A stretch of 64,000 bases of DNA from Cohnella sp. OV330. Lineage in GTDB: Bacteria; Bacillota; Bacilli; Paenibacillales; Paenibacillaceae. This document shows positions 9,010-17,897 of the stretch, piece by piece; position 1 is the stretch's first letter, and each line of letters opens with the position of its first letter. The stretch spans positions 1 to 64,000 of the forward strand of contig NZ_FOKE01000002.1 of the NCBI RefSeq assembly GCF_900112065.1, written 5' to 3'. The position numbers and the translations under genes are program-made. The notes under the pieces are model-generated. The model made no database searches and was not told where the DNA came from. It saw only the letters and a list, made by a program, of their open reading frames with translations.

Positions 9010-9073
9010 AGCCGCCTTCCTGCGGCATCCGGGTCGTAAACCGGAATGCGCCTGAAAGCGGCGTGTGCTTCAC
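9010..9073 (-). promoter_or_regulatory. Attenuator-like leader with conserved 15-base element (copy 1)
   Basis: On the minus strand GTGAAGCACACGCCG (9073-9059) runs into a long imperfect hairpin whose base pairs GCCGC with GCGGC and TTC with GAA (about 9064-9011). TTTTGTTTT follows, and the gene's AAAAGGAGG lies about 15 bases further on. The arrangement is that of a terminator inside a 5' leader. The same 15-mer and layout precede the paralogue at 32623. Confidence 0.65.
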
Positions 9074-9092
9074 GTCGTTAGATTTTGTTGTA

Positions 9093-9122
9093 ATTATAGC
9101 GGTGTTAGGACAAATTTGTCTA
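9093..9122 (-). promoter_or_regulatory. Sigma-A-type promoter for the 8328-8975 gene
   Basis: On the minus strand TAGACA (9122-9117), an 18-base spacer and a perfect TATAAT (9098-9093) are seen. Transcription would begin near 9086, giving a leader of about 110 bases that contains the conserved 15-mer and the terminator-like hairpin. Confidence 0.6.
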
Positions 9123-9152
9123 TGGGTGGTAGAGATTGACCTGACTATCCGC

Positions 9153-11003
9153 TCAGCCTTCCGCGTATGCCCGAATCGCCTCCGCGAACGCTTCGCCGTA
9201 CTTCTCGAGCTTGGCGTCCCCGACGCCTTTGACGCGGCGCATCTCGTGCTCCGAAGAGGGCCGAAGCGCGCACATCTCCCGCAGCGTGGCGTCGCCGAAG
9301 ATGATGAACGGCGGCACGCCTTCGCGCGTCGCGAGCGCCTTGCGGACCTCGCGCAGCCGCTCGAACAGCTCGGCATCCGCCGGCGGCAATGCCGACGCGC
9401 CGACGCCCGAGCGCGAACGGCTGCTCGTGCGCCCGCCGCTCTGCTGCGGCTCGATCCGCTGGAACACCTGCTCGCCCTCGCTCATGACGCCGCGGACCTT
9501 GGCCGCCAGCTGAACCACCGGGTACTGGCTGTCCGTCAGCTTCAAGTAGCCGTCGGCGACGAGCCCGTGGATCAGCTGCACGATTTCCTTTTCCGACAAA
9601 CTCCCGAGCCTGCCGTACCAGGGCAAGCTGTCGAATCCGAACTGCCGAACTTTGGCATCGCTCGCGCCGCGCAGCACCTTGGCCGTCAGCGTGATGCCGA
9701 AGCGCTGCTTCATCGCCGAGACGCAGGCGAACACCAGCTTCGCCTGGTCGGTGACGTCGCGCAGCTCGCGCTCGTCGGTACAGCTGCTGCATCTGCCGCA
9801 CGGCTCGCCGCCGTCCTGGCCGAAGTACCGCACGATGGACCGCTGCAGGCAATCCGACGTGTGCGCGTATTCCACCATATCGTTCAGCAGCCGGTAGTCG
9901 TTCCGCTTGCGCTCGTCGTCCGCTTCGCTGCGCTCGATAAAAAACTTCTGCGTCACGACGTCCTGCGCGGAAAAGAGCATGACGCACTCCCCGGGTTCGC
10001 CGTCGCGTCCAGCGCGCCCGGCTTCCTGGTAATAGGCTTCCAGGTTTTTCGGCATATTGAAGTGCACGACGTAGCGCACGTTGGACTTGTCGATACCCAT
10101 GCCGAAGGCGTTGGTCGCCACGATCAGCTGCATATCGTCGCGGATGAACGCCTCCTGGGTCCTCGCGCGCTCCTCCTCGGGCAGGCCTGCATGATACATA
10201 CCGGCCGGAAGCCCGAGCGAGGTCAAGAATCCGGCAAGTCCCTCGACCTCCCGCCGCGTCGCCGCGTAGATAATGCCGGACTGCCCGGCACGCTCCCGGA
10301 TGTAGCGGACGAGATAGTCCCGCTTGTCCGCGTTTTTAACGACCGACAGCGACAGGTTCTCCCGCGCGTAGCCCGTCGTGACGCGGGCCGGCGAAGCCAG
10401 CTTGAGCCGCTCGACGATGTCGTCCTTGACGACGTCGGTCGCCGTCGCCGTGAAGGCGGCCATCACCGGGCGCGGCTCGATATCCTGCAGCATGCGGGAG
10501 ATCCCCATGTAGCTCGGACGGAAGTCGTGCCCCCACTGCGAGACGCAGTGCGCCTCGTCGACGGCGACGAGCGGCACCTTGATGTGGCGCAGCATGCCGC
10601 GGAAGCGCTCCGACTCAAGCCGTTCGGGCGCGACGTACACGAGCTTGTAGTGGCCGTAGTAAATATCCCGCAGCCGATCGTTCGTCTCCTTCGCCGAAAG
10701 CGTGCTGTTGATGAGCGTCGCCTCGATGCCCGCCGCGTTCAAGGCATCCACCTGGTCCTTCATGAGCGAGATCAGCGGCGATACGACGATCGTCACGCCG
10801 GGCAGCAGGAGCGCGGGCACTTGATAGCAGATCGACTTGCCCGCGCCGGTCGGCATGACGCCGAGCGCGTCCCGGCCGCTCAAGATCGCTTCGATCAGCT
10901 CCTCCTGTCCGCGCCGAAACGCATCGTAGCCGAAGAAGCGCTTCAGCACGCTGCGCGCCTCCCCCATCGACCGGTCGACGTCCTTGTCTATCGTGTCAGG
11001 CAT
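9153..11003 (-). CDS. recQ: ATP-dependent DNA helicase RecQ
   Basis: The 616-residue product is a full-length RecQ: helicase motifs MPTGAGKS (Walker A), DEAH, and GRAGRDG (motif VI), then the RQC zinc module with the CGRCSSC cysteines, then a C-terminal HRDC domain (ADAELFERLREVRKALATRE onwards). It unwinds recombination and repair intermediates 3' to 5' in the cytoplasm. The ATG at 11003 has GAGGAGG upstream and gives the normal family start; the longer ORF to 11084 lacks such support. It follows helD in the same direction after about 130 bases, in a run of DNA-metabolism genes. Confidence 0.95.
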   Translation of the reverse strand: MPDTIDKDVDRSMGEARSVLKRFFGYDAFRRGQEELIEAILSGRDALGVMPTGAGKSICYQVPALLLPGVTIVVSPLISLMKDQVDALNAAGIEATLINSTLSAKETNDRLRDIYYGHYKLVYVAPERLESERFRGMLRHIKVPLVAVDEAHCVSQWGHDFRPSYMGISRMLQDIEPRPVMAAFTATATDVVKDDIVERLKLASPARVTTGYARENLSLSVVKNADKRDYLVRYIRERAGQSGIIYAATRREVEGLAGFLTSLGLPAGMYHAGLPEEERARTQEAFIRDDMQLIVATNAFGMGIDKSNVRYVVHFNMPKNLEAYYQEAGRAGRDGEPGECVMLFSAQDVVTQKFFIERSEADDERKRNDYRLLNDMVEYAHTSDCLQRSIVRYFGQDGGEPCGRCSSCTDERELRDVTDQAKLVFACVSAMKQRFGITLTAKVLRGASDAKVRQFGFDSLPWYGRLGSLSEKEIVQLIHGLVADGYLKLTDSQYPVVQLAAKVRGVMSEGEQVFQRIEPQQSGGRTSSRSRSGVGASALPPADAELFERLREVRKALATREGVPPFIIFGDATLREMCALRPSSEHEMRRVKGVGDAKLEKYGEAFAEAIRAYAEG

Positions 11004-11132
11004 GTTGGTTCCTCCTCGAATTTCCGCACGGAAGACTGCCGTGATGCAGTCTCCGCAAAAACGCCTCGTCCGACGCACCGCCATAAAAAGTACGCGATGA
11101 TCGGCATCGACGCTCGCTTACCGGCCTACCGT

Positions 11133-13571
11133 CTAAACCAGATAAGGCGACAGCTCGCCCGTGTAGTAAATATGAAGCACATGGAGCGCCCGCGTGCTCA
11201 CCGTATATAGAAGCTTGCGGTGCCGCTCCTGTCCGTACCGCTCCGCCGAAGCGTCCCAGACGAGGACCGCGTCGAACTCGATGCCCTTGGACAAATAGGA
11301 GGGCAGCACCGAAACGCCCTTCGGCAGGTTGGCCGAGCCGCCGCTGACGAGCGTCACCGGCACGTCTTCGCCGAGCTGCTCCTTCAGCAGCGAGCCGGCG
11401 TCGCCGGCTTCCTGCGCCGTCTTGGCAATAACGCCGATCGTGGCGTGCCCCGCCGCGAGCAGCGCCGTCACGTCCGCCGCCGCCAGCTCCGCCAGATGCG
11501 CGCGATCCCGGCAACGGATCAGCCGGGGCTCCTCCCCTTCGCGGTTGAACGGTCGGATCCCTTCAGCGTCCTCCGGCTTCAGAATCCGCTTCGACAGCTC
11601 GACGATCGGCTTCGTGGACCGGTAGCTCGTCGTAAGCCGCCATACGGCCGTGTCCGAAGGATCTGCCAGACGCGTCCAGCCTCCGAAGCCGCCGCTGTCC
11701 TCCGCCTGCGCATAGATCGCCTGGTTAAAATCGCCCAGCACCGTCATCCGCGCGCGAGGGAAACGCCTGCGGAGATACGCTGCCTGAAACGGAGAATAAT
11801 CCTGCGCCTCGTCGACGAACAGGTGCTTCACTTCGCCTTCGACCTTGCGGAAGCCTTCGAGCGCCTCCATCAGATAGAGCAGCGGCGTCGCGTCCTCGTG
11901 GTCCAGCTCCTTGCGGCCGAGCTTGTCCTCGACGCGCTGCGCCATCCAATCCCAACCCTCGGGCAGGCGCCCGTCCGGCGCGCAGGCGGCGAACAACGAG
12001 CGGCTAACGAACAACTGCCTGTACGTGGCCGGAGCGTCCATGAACCGGAAGCCCTTGACCGCCCGGCGCAGCGGCCCGATCGCGTTTTCCGCTGCTTGCC
12101 TTAGCAACAGCTCCGTCATCTTGTCTTCGTCGTCGAACGCGCCCTCGTGAAAGCCGCCCTGCCGCCTCACGCTCACGTAAGCCCGTTGAATATCCTCTTC
12201 CTCCATCAGCTCGGCGGCTTGTTCGACCCAAGGTTCCTTGAGCTGCGCGTCCACCCAAGCGGTCAGCCGTCCGTTCAGCCACCGGCGCAGCTTGGCCAGC
12301 CGGTCGCCGAAGCTGTCCTCCCCGTATTCGACGTAGAACTGACTGCTCATCTCTTCGGCGGACACGATCGTATCGCCCTTGAAGCGGAGCTGCCGGAAGA
12401 CGACGCCTTCCCGCTTGAGGCGATCCAAATACGCCGCGATCGTCTCGAAAAAATGCTCCGAGCCCTTGTACCGTACCGCGCGCGCCCGGGCATCGCCCTC
12501 TGGCGTGCCTTCGGTCGCCGCCAGATCTTCGGTCTGCGCGAATAGGTCTTCCGCGTCGAACCGCCTGCCGAGCCGCGCCTCGATCAGCTCGCGGAACGTC
12601 ATCTGGCGCATGTTGGCTTCGCCCAGATCAGGCAGGACGCGGGAGATGTAGCCCTTGAACACCGGATTCGGCGAAAAAAGCACGATCTGCTCGGCCGTCA
12701 GGCTATCCCGGTACCGATAAAGCAGATAGGCGACGCGCTGCAAAGCGGCTGAAGTCTTGCCGCTGCCCGCCGCGCCTTGGACGACGATCAGGCGATGGCG
12801 CTCGTCGCGGATGATCCGGTTCTGCTCCTTCTGGATCGTGGCGACGATGCTCTTCATCGCCGTGTCTGACTTTTCGGACAGCACCGCCTGCAAAATGTCG
12901 TCCCCGATCGTCTCGTCCGTGTCGAACATATGCCGCAGCCGGCCGCCGCGTATGACGAACTGGCGTTTGAGCGTCAGCTCGCCCGCGATCTCGCCTCCCG
13001 GCGTATCATAGGACGCCGGACCCGGCTCGTGATCGTAAAAAAGGCTCGAGACCGGCGCGCGCCAGTCATAAATATAGAACGTCTCTCCGTCTTCGCCGAC
13101 GAGAGACGCTCTGCCGATGTAGATAACCTCAGGCTCCGCAGTCCCCCCCGCAGCGCTTCCGCCGGTACCGCCCGCCGTTTGCTCCGTCTTTTCCGCAAAG
13201 TCGATCCGCGCGAAATAAGGATTGTCGTGCTGACGCGCCAGCCGCTCGGCTGCCTCGGAGGCGACCCTGTGGCTCCGCTCGCGCTCCGCCAGCAGCTCGG
13301 CCTGCTGCACGATGCTGCTCCACGTCTCTCCGAGCTCCGTCTCGTCGGAGAAGTTGATCGCCAGATCGTCCCAGAATTCCTGGCGAATGCCGACGACGTC
13401 GCCCCGCCGCTCGCCCTGTACGGACATCTCCTTCAGCAGCTTGCGGTCAATGATCCTGATCACCTCGGCGAGGCGCTCGGTCTCGCCGGTCCGTGCATCC
13501 GTCCGTTCCTGTTCAGACACCTGTCTTCTCCTCCGCATCGCATTCGTTTCGTTATCCACCTGTTGTAACAT
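11133..13571 (-). CDS. helD: HelD-like UvrD/Rep-family helicase (RNA polymerase recycling)
   Basis: The 812-residue product has the HelD layout: an N-terminal coiled-coil arm, then IYIGRASLVGEDGETFYIYD and WRAPVSSLFYD, a Walker A box GAAGSGKTSAALQR, LFVDEAQDYSPFQ (motif II) and TTSYRSTKPI (motif IV-like). In Firmicutes HelD binds RNA polymerase and releases stalled or post-termination complexes using ATP. An Ala/Gly-rich insert near residue 135 (EQTAGGTGGSAAGGTAEP) is odd but looks like a linker. The ATG at 13571 follows AAAGG; a second ATG at 13538 is possible. Confidence 0.9.
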   Translation of the reverse strand: MLQQVDNETNAMRRRRQVSEQERTDARTGETERLAEVIRIIDRKLLKEMSVQGERRGDVVGIRQEFWDDLAINFSDETELGETWSSIVQQAELLAERERSHRVASEAAERLARQHDNPYFARIDFAEKTEQTAGGTGGSAAGGTAEPEVIYIGRASLVGEDGETFYIYDWRAPVSSLFYDHEPGPASYDTPGGEIAGELTLKRQFVIRGGRLRHMFDTDETIGDDILQAVLSEKSDTAMKSIVATIQKEQNRIIRDERHRLIVVQGAAGSGKTSAALQRVAYLLYRYRDSLTAEQIVLFSPNPVFKGYISRVLPDLGEANMRQMTFRELIEARLGRRFDAEDLFAQTEDLAATEGTPEGDARARAVRYKGSEHFFETIAAYLDRLKREGVVFRQLRFKGDTIVSAEEMSSQFYVEYGEDSFGDRLAKLRRWLNGRLTAWVDAQLKEPWVEQAAELMEEEDIQRAYVSVRRQGGFHEGAFDDEDKMTELLLRQAAENAIGPLRRAVKGFRFMDAPATYRQLFVSRSLFAACAPDGRLPEGWDWMAQRVEDKLGRKELDHEDATPLLYLMEALEGFRKVEGEVKHLFVDEAQDYSPFQAAYLRRRFPRARMTVLGDFNQAIYAQAEDSGGFGGWTRLADPSDTAVWRLTTSYRSTKPIVELSKRILKPEDAEGIRPFNREGEEPRLIRCRDRAHLAELAAADVTALLAAGHATIGVIAKTAQEAGDAGSLLKEQLGEDVPVTLVSGGSANLPKGVSVLPSYLSKGIEFDAVLVWDASAERYGQERHRKLLYTVSTRALHVLHIYYTGELSPYLV

Positions 13572-13604
13572 GACCTTTAGTCCCGTGCAAGTAAGCCTAT
13601 TCGC

Positions 13605-13647
13605 GAAAAAAATGCAAATCGCACGAACGGCGGACCGTCGTGCGATT
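13605..13647 (-). terminator. Terminator after the UvrC-like gene
   Basis: On the minus strand an AATCGCACGA arm pairs with TCGTGCGATT around a short GC loop and is followed by TTTTTTT. The hairpin starts inside the stop region of the UvrC-like gene, so that gene and helD are probably separate transcripts. Confidence 0.8.
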
Positions 13648-14900
13648 CATGCCTTCGAACGCTTCGTCTCCTCGAGATTGCGCCGGCAAAGCCCGAGCAG
13701 GTCCCGCTTCATGCCGCGCTGCGGCACGGTGATCCGCACGGCCGGCTGACCGCGCCTCCGCAGCGCCGCGCGCAGCAAGCGGGCGTCGCCGATCTCGCTC
13801 GCGATGATCTCGTCGGGACGCGACAGCGTCTTGTACCGCTCCATCAGGAAGCGGTCGCATGCGGCCGCCCCCTCCTCCCCGCGCGACCAGGGGATGCATT
13901 CGAGACGGTGCAGCATCCCTTCGTGCAGCTGTGCGACGCAGACGTCGGTTTCGCCGAAATAGACGGCCTCCTGCGTGCCGTCGGTCTCCGTATCGACGAT
14001 CTGCCGCTCCGGCGTGCGTTCGAGGATCCGGATATGACGCAGCATATGCTCCGCCTTCTCGAAGGCGAGCCGCTCCGCGTACGCTTCCATCTGGCCGTAC
14101 ATCGCGCCGACGAGCCGCTCGCCGCCGCCGGCCAGCAGCCTGGCTGCCGCACGCGCCGTCTCCCGGTATTCCTCGTGCGAGATATGGCCGGCGCAGACGC
14201 CGCTGCACTTGCCGAGGTGATACTCGAGACACGCCCGCTTGGGCAGCGTGACGCAGGTGCGGAGCTTGTAATGCTCCGTCACGAAGGCGATAACCGCCTC
14301 GCGGAACCGGCTGCTGACGAACGGGCCGAACCGTTCGGCGGGCGGTTCTTCAGCAGCGGAAGGCGGCTCCTGACGCTTAATCGGCTGCACCGTGCCGTCC
14401 CGCGCCTCCGCGCCTGCCGCCGTCTCTGCGTGTGCGAGGCCAAGCCCGCCGGTCTCCGATGCGACGCCAAGCCTCCGCGCGAATGCCGCCTCGCCGGTCT
14501 CCTCGCGCACCGCGCGCCGATCGCGATAATGCGCGATCAGTCTCGGCAAAGGCTCCCGGGTCAGCTGCAAGTAGGCGTATCCGCTGTTGTCCTTTTTCAG
14601 CGCGCGATTGTATGGAGGCTTGTGGATCTTAATGAGATTGTTCTCCAGGACCAGGCTCTCGTGCTCGTTGTTCACGACGATGAAGCCGATCTCGGCGATC
14701 TCCGCCGTCAGGGCGGGAATCCGCCTGCGCTTGTCGGCGCCGTTGAAGTAGGCGCGCAGCCTGTCCCGGATGCACTTGGACTTGCCGACGTACAGAACCC
14801 GGCCTTCGTTATTCTTCATGATGTATACGCCCGGCTGCTCCGGGTATCTGGCGGGTTCGAATAAGAATGCGGGCAATTTCGTTTCCTCCCGAACATACAT
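13647..14900 (-). CDS. Short UvrC-like GIY-YIG nuclease
   Basis: The 417-residue product resembles the N-terminal two thirds of UvrC. It has the GIY-YIG module (PGVYIMKNNEGRVLYVGKSK, NEHESLVLENNLIK), the UvrC cysteine region (KRACLEYHLGKCSGVCAGHI) and a UVR-like helical segment (EAYAERLAFEKAEHMLRHI). It lacks the RNase H-like 5'-nuclease and helix-hairpin-helix domains that bring UvrC to about 600 residues, and carries an Ala/Glu-rich insert near residues 140-190. It therefore should cut only through the GIY-YIG site. A true uvrC is presumably elsewhere. It could be a specialised repair nuclease; function is inferred. Confidence 0.82.
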   Translation of the reverse strand: MYVREETKLPAFLFEPARYPEQPGVYIMKNNEGRVLYVGKSKCIRDRLRAYFNGADKRRRIPALTAEIAEIGFIVVNNEHESLVLENNLIKIHKPPYNRALKKDNSGYAYLQLTREPLPRLIAHYRDRRAVREETGEAAFARRLGVASETGGLGLAHAETAAGAEARDGTVQPIKRQEPPSAAEEPPAERFGPFVSSRFREAVIAFVTEHYKLRTCVTLPKRACLEYHLGKCSGVCAGHISHEEYRETARAAARLLAGGGERLVGAMYGQMEAYAERLAFEKAEHMLRHIRILERTPERQIVDTETDGTQEAVYFGETDVCVAQLHEGMLHRLECIPWSRGEEGAAACDRFLMERYKTLSRPDEIIASEIGDARLLRAALRRRGQPAVRITVPQRGMKRDLLGLCRRNLEETKRSKA

Positions 14901-15020
14901 TCTATCTATTAGTCTAGCAAGTCGGACGGTTTAACGCAATTACGTAAAATTCCCGATTATTTCCTTAAAAGAGTGAACCGAATGTCCCATTCGCTTGTCT
15001 ATATGCCGAGGTGATCAGTC

Positions 15021-15566
15021 GTGGACAAAGAAGGCCTGGCTCACCGGGTCAACCCGGACCCGGCCATGTTGGGGGAGTTAATGGACCGGTACGGACAGGA
15101 CGTATGGAACTACGCCTACTTCCTCGTCAAGCATCGCGCGATGGCCGACGATATCGCCCAAGATACATTTATACAGGCGTATCGCCATTTCTCCGGATTC
15201 CGGCAAGAAGCATCGGTAAAAACTTGGCTGCTGCGGATCGCGCGCAACGTCAGCTTCAACTACCGCAACGCCGCTTTTTTCCGCAAAGCGCTGCTGATGG
15301 ACATCGTATCGCCGAAACGCCCTGGACGGTCCGCCGAGCAGGATTATCTGGAGCGAGAGGCCGCGAGCGAGATTTGGCGGTGCGTGCTGGACCTGCCCGT
15401 GAAGCTTCGGGAAACGCTGGTTCTGCATGCCAAATACGAGCTGTCCGTCGCGGAAATCGCCGACCTGCAGCGGATTCCGGAAGGCACCGTCAAGTCGAGA
15501 TTGTTCGCCGCAAGGCGTCGAATGGCGTTTCTATTAAAGGAGGACGGCGAAGATGACCGATCTTAA
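15021..15566 (+). CDS. ECF-type RNA polymerase sigma factor
   Basis: The 181-residue product has the two sigma regions of the extracytoplasmic-function class: region 2 around residues 22-85 (MDRYGQDVWNYAYFLVKHR, DDIAQDTFIQAYRHFSGFR, VKTWLLRIARNV) and region 4 around 115-172 (LPVKLRETLVLHAKYELSV, PEGTVKSRLFAARRRM). It directs RNA polymerase to a small regulon, usually for envelope stress. The GTG at 15021 follows GAGGTGAT. The downstream gene overlaps its end by 14 bases and probably encodes its anti-sigma factor. Confidence 0.92.
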   Translation: MDKEGLAHRVNPDPAMLGELMDRYGQDVWNYAYFLVKHRAMADDIAQDTFIQAYRHFSGFRQEASVKTWLLRIARNVSFNYRNAAFFRKALLMDIVSPKRPGRSAEQDYLEREAASEIWRCVLDLPVKLRETLVLHAKYELSVAEIADLQRIPEGTVKSRLFAARRRMAFLLKEDGEDDRS

Positions 15567-16335
15567 CGATCCGAAGTGGTACGATCAGTTAAAAGGCGAG
15601 CCGCTGCGTGAACGCAATTTTACGGATACGCTTGCCGCACGCATTAAGGAAGGGGCGAATTTGCCCGAAAGCCGCGGCCCGACTTATAGGCGCTTAGCTG
15701 GTGCGGTTCTCGCTGCCGCGGTCGTGGCGGCTACCACTATCTTCTATGAGGGCCTCTCTGATGCAGCGAAGCAACGCTCTGCGGAGATTGCCGGCAATCA
15801 TGAGATAACCTCCCCCTTACCGGTAGGCACGCCTCTGATCGGGATCAAATTCGGTCCGGCCGACATAGAAGACGAACGAACAGAAACGGAAGCCGCCGGT
15901 TCTGTCGCTCGCCGCGACTTAACCTTGATACAACCGGACGAAGACGCCAAATTCCAGTTGTGGACGGTCCGCTACGAGGACGGATCCTATCGATTCGGTG
16001 GCGACTTTTATGTGAAGAAAGAAAGTTCGCAGGAGTGGCAACGCCAAGGTTCCTCTACATTTACAGAGGTGGCGAGCGAATCCCGTCTGAGTAACCTTGG
16101 CTTGTTTTCTCACGCCTTCAGCCACGGTGAATACACCGTGCTTGCAGGACAATTGACGGATGACGCTATCGCCTCGGCCTATTTGACGGATACGAACGAC
16201 GAGCGAACGGACGCTTCCATCGCGCAAAATGCGGACGGCCGATTCTGGGTCGCGATCGTCAAGGGCAAGCCCTTGGACTTTACGCTGCAGATGGTTGATC
16301 GCGACGGCAGGCCGGTCGGGGAAGCCATCCGCTAA
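15553..16335 (+). CDS. Probable membrane anti-sigma factor
   Basis: The 260-residue product has a short cytoplasmic start (residues 1-44, DPKWYDQLKGEPLRERNFTD), one membrane segment (about 46-66, LAGAVLAAAVVAATTIFYEG) and an outside domain of about 190 residues. Overlap with the ECF sigma gene and this topology fit an anti-sigma factor that holds the sigma at the membrane until a signal is sensed outside. No zinc-binding HxxxCxxC motif is present, so it is not a ZAS-type anti-sigma. The outer domain was not recognised. An AAGGAGG lies just before the ATG. Confidence 0.7.
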   Translation: MTDLNDPKWYDQLKGEPLRERNFTDTLAARIKEGANLPESRGPTYRRLAGAVLAAAVVAATTIFYEGLSDAAKQRSAEIAGNHEITSPLPVGTPLIGIKFGPADIEDERTETEAAGSVARRDLTLIQPDEDAKFQLWTVRYEDGSYRFGGDFYVKKESSQEWQRQGSSTFTEVASESRLSNLGLFSHAFSHGEYTVLAGQLTDDAIASAYLTDTNDERTDASIAQNADGRFWVAIVKGKPLDFTLQMVDRDGRPVGEAIR

Positions 16336-16444
16336 ATACTCGATGCTTATGCCGCACCGCCCCCGCACAACCTAGTCAAGCCGCGCTGCATCCCCGCATA
16401 TACATGAGTAATCATGACATGCCAATCGAGGGGGAAACGCGCCC

Positions 16445-17845
16445 ATGTCCCATATGGAATATCAACGCCAGCTGGAGTTGGCCATCGGAGAAATCACGGA
16501 GATCGCCCAGGGCTTCGGGCTCGACTTCTACCCGATGCGTTACGAGATTTGTCCGTCCGACATCATCTATACGTTCGGGGCTTACGGCATGCCCACGCGC
16601 TTCAGCCACTGGAGCTTCGGAAAGACCTTCAATAAAATGAAGCTGCAGTACGACCTCGGTCTCAGCAAGATTTACGAACTCGTCATCAACTCAAACCCCT
16701 GCTACGCGTTCCTGCTCGACGGCAACTCGCTCATCCAGAACAAGCTGATCGTGGCGCACGTGCTCGCGCACTGCGATTTTTTCAAGAACAACGCCAGGTT
16801 CTCCACCTCCAAACGCGACATGGTCGAGAGCATGGCGGCAACGGCGGAGCGAATCAGCCAATACGAGGTCGAATACGGCAGCGAGGAAGTCGAGAAGTTC
16901 CTCGACGCGGTGCTCGCTATTCAGGAACACGTGGAGCCGGGCATCGTGCATCCTCAGGGACTCGACAAGCGCCGTTACATGGAGATGCAGCAGCGGGAAC
17001 AAAAATTCGGGAGGAAGCCCGGCCCGACTTCGCGTTACGACGATATCTGGCTGCTCGACGACGAAGAGCGCGCGGAGCGGCTGCGGATTCAGGAGCACAA
17101 GCCGGAGCTTCGCAAGTTTCCGCCGGAGCCCGAGAAGGACATCCTCTGGTTCATCCAGGAATACGCGCCTTTCCTGGAGGAGTGGCAACGGGACATTCTG
17201 TCCATGCTCCGCGACGAGATGTTGTACTTCTGGCCGCAGATCGAGACCAAGATCATGAACGAGGGCTGGGCTACCTTCTGGCATCAGCGCATTATCCGCG
17301 AGCTGAACCTCGACTCCGAGGAGACGATCGAATACGCCAAGCTGAACGCCTCCGTCGTCCAGCCGTCGCGCAGCTCCCTGAACCCCTATTACCTGGGCCT
17401 CAAGATGTTCGAGGATATCGAGAAGCGGTTCGGCCGCGAGGCGATATTCGAGGTGCGCGAGCTCGATTCGGACCCTTCGTTCATCCGCAATTACTTGACG
17501 AAGGAACTGACGGAGGACCTGGACCTGTACGTGTTCGAGAAAAAGGGCGCGGACTGGACGATCACCGACAAGGAATGGGAAAACGTCCGGGATCAGCTCG
17601 TGTATTCGAGAGTGAACGGGGGATTTCCGTATTTGGTCGTGACCGACGGCGATTACCACCGCAATGGCGAGCTGTACGTCAGCCACCGGTACGAAGGCGT
17701 CGAGCTGGACGCCAAGTATACCGAGCGCACGCTGCCCTACATGGCAAGGCTCTGGGGCAAGCCGGTTCACCTCGAGACGGTCGTCGACGGCAAGCCCGTG
17801 CTGTACACCTGCGACGGCGGCAAGACGACGCGCAAAAACATTTGA
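16445..17845 (+). CDS. spoVR: SpoVR family sporulation protein
   Basis: The 466-residue product matches SpoVR along its whole length: [58 protein letters not shown] and [12 protein letters not shown]. SpoVR is linked to spore cortex formation in Bacillus, though its molecular activity is still unclear. In many bacteria it sits with prkA and yhbH; here prkA is 16 kb away and no yhbH-like gene was seen. The ATG at 16445 has GAGGGGG upstream. It stands alone between the sigma/anti-sigma pair and the convergent fucosidase operon. Confidence 0.95.
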   Translation: MSHMEYQRQLELAIGEITEIAQGFGLDFYPMRYEICPSDIIYTFGAYGMPTRFSHWSFGKTFNKMKLQYDLGLSKIYELVINSNPCYAFLLDGNSLIQNKLIVAHVLAHCDFFKNNARFSTSKRDMVESMAATAERISQYEVEYGSEEVEKFLDAVLAIQEHVEPGIVHPQGLDKRRYMEMQQREQKFGRKPGPTSRYDDIWLLDDEERAERLRIQEHKPELRKFPPEPEKDILWFIQEYAPFLEEWQRDILSMLRDEMLYFWPQIETKIMNEGWATFWHQRIIRELNLDSEETIEYAKLNASVVQPSRSSLNPYYLGLKMFEDIEKRFGREAIFEVRELDSDPSFIRNYLTKELTEDLDLYVFEKKGADWTITDKEWENVRDQLVYSRVNGGFPYLVVTDGDYHRNGELYVSHRYEGVELDAKYTERTLPYMARLWGKPVHLETVVDGKPVLYTCDGGKTTRKNI

Positions 17846-17851
17846 AAATCG

Positions 17852-17894
17852 AAAAAAGGCTTCTCGCTCCACATCGAAGTGGAGCAAGAAGCCT
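17852..17894 (-). terminator. Terminator of the fucoside operon
   Basis: A 16-base stem with one mismatch (AGGCTTC and GCTCCAC arms) and a six-base loop is followed on the minus strand by TTTTTTCG. It starts right past the GH95 stop. The plus-strand side has no U-run, so ending of spoVR here is less certain. Confidence 0.82.
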
Positions 17895-17897
17895 CAG

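Noticed and set aside
9063..11210. 715-codon open frame on the plus strand opposite recQ
   Set aside because: It is antisense to a confidently identified gene in a GC-rich genome, has Arg/Ala/His-rich composition and no ribosome binding site or domain.
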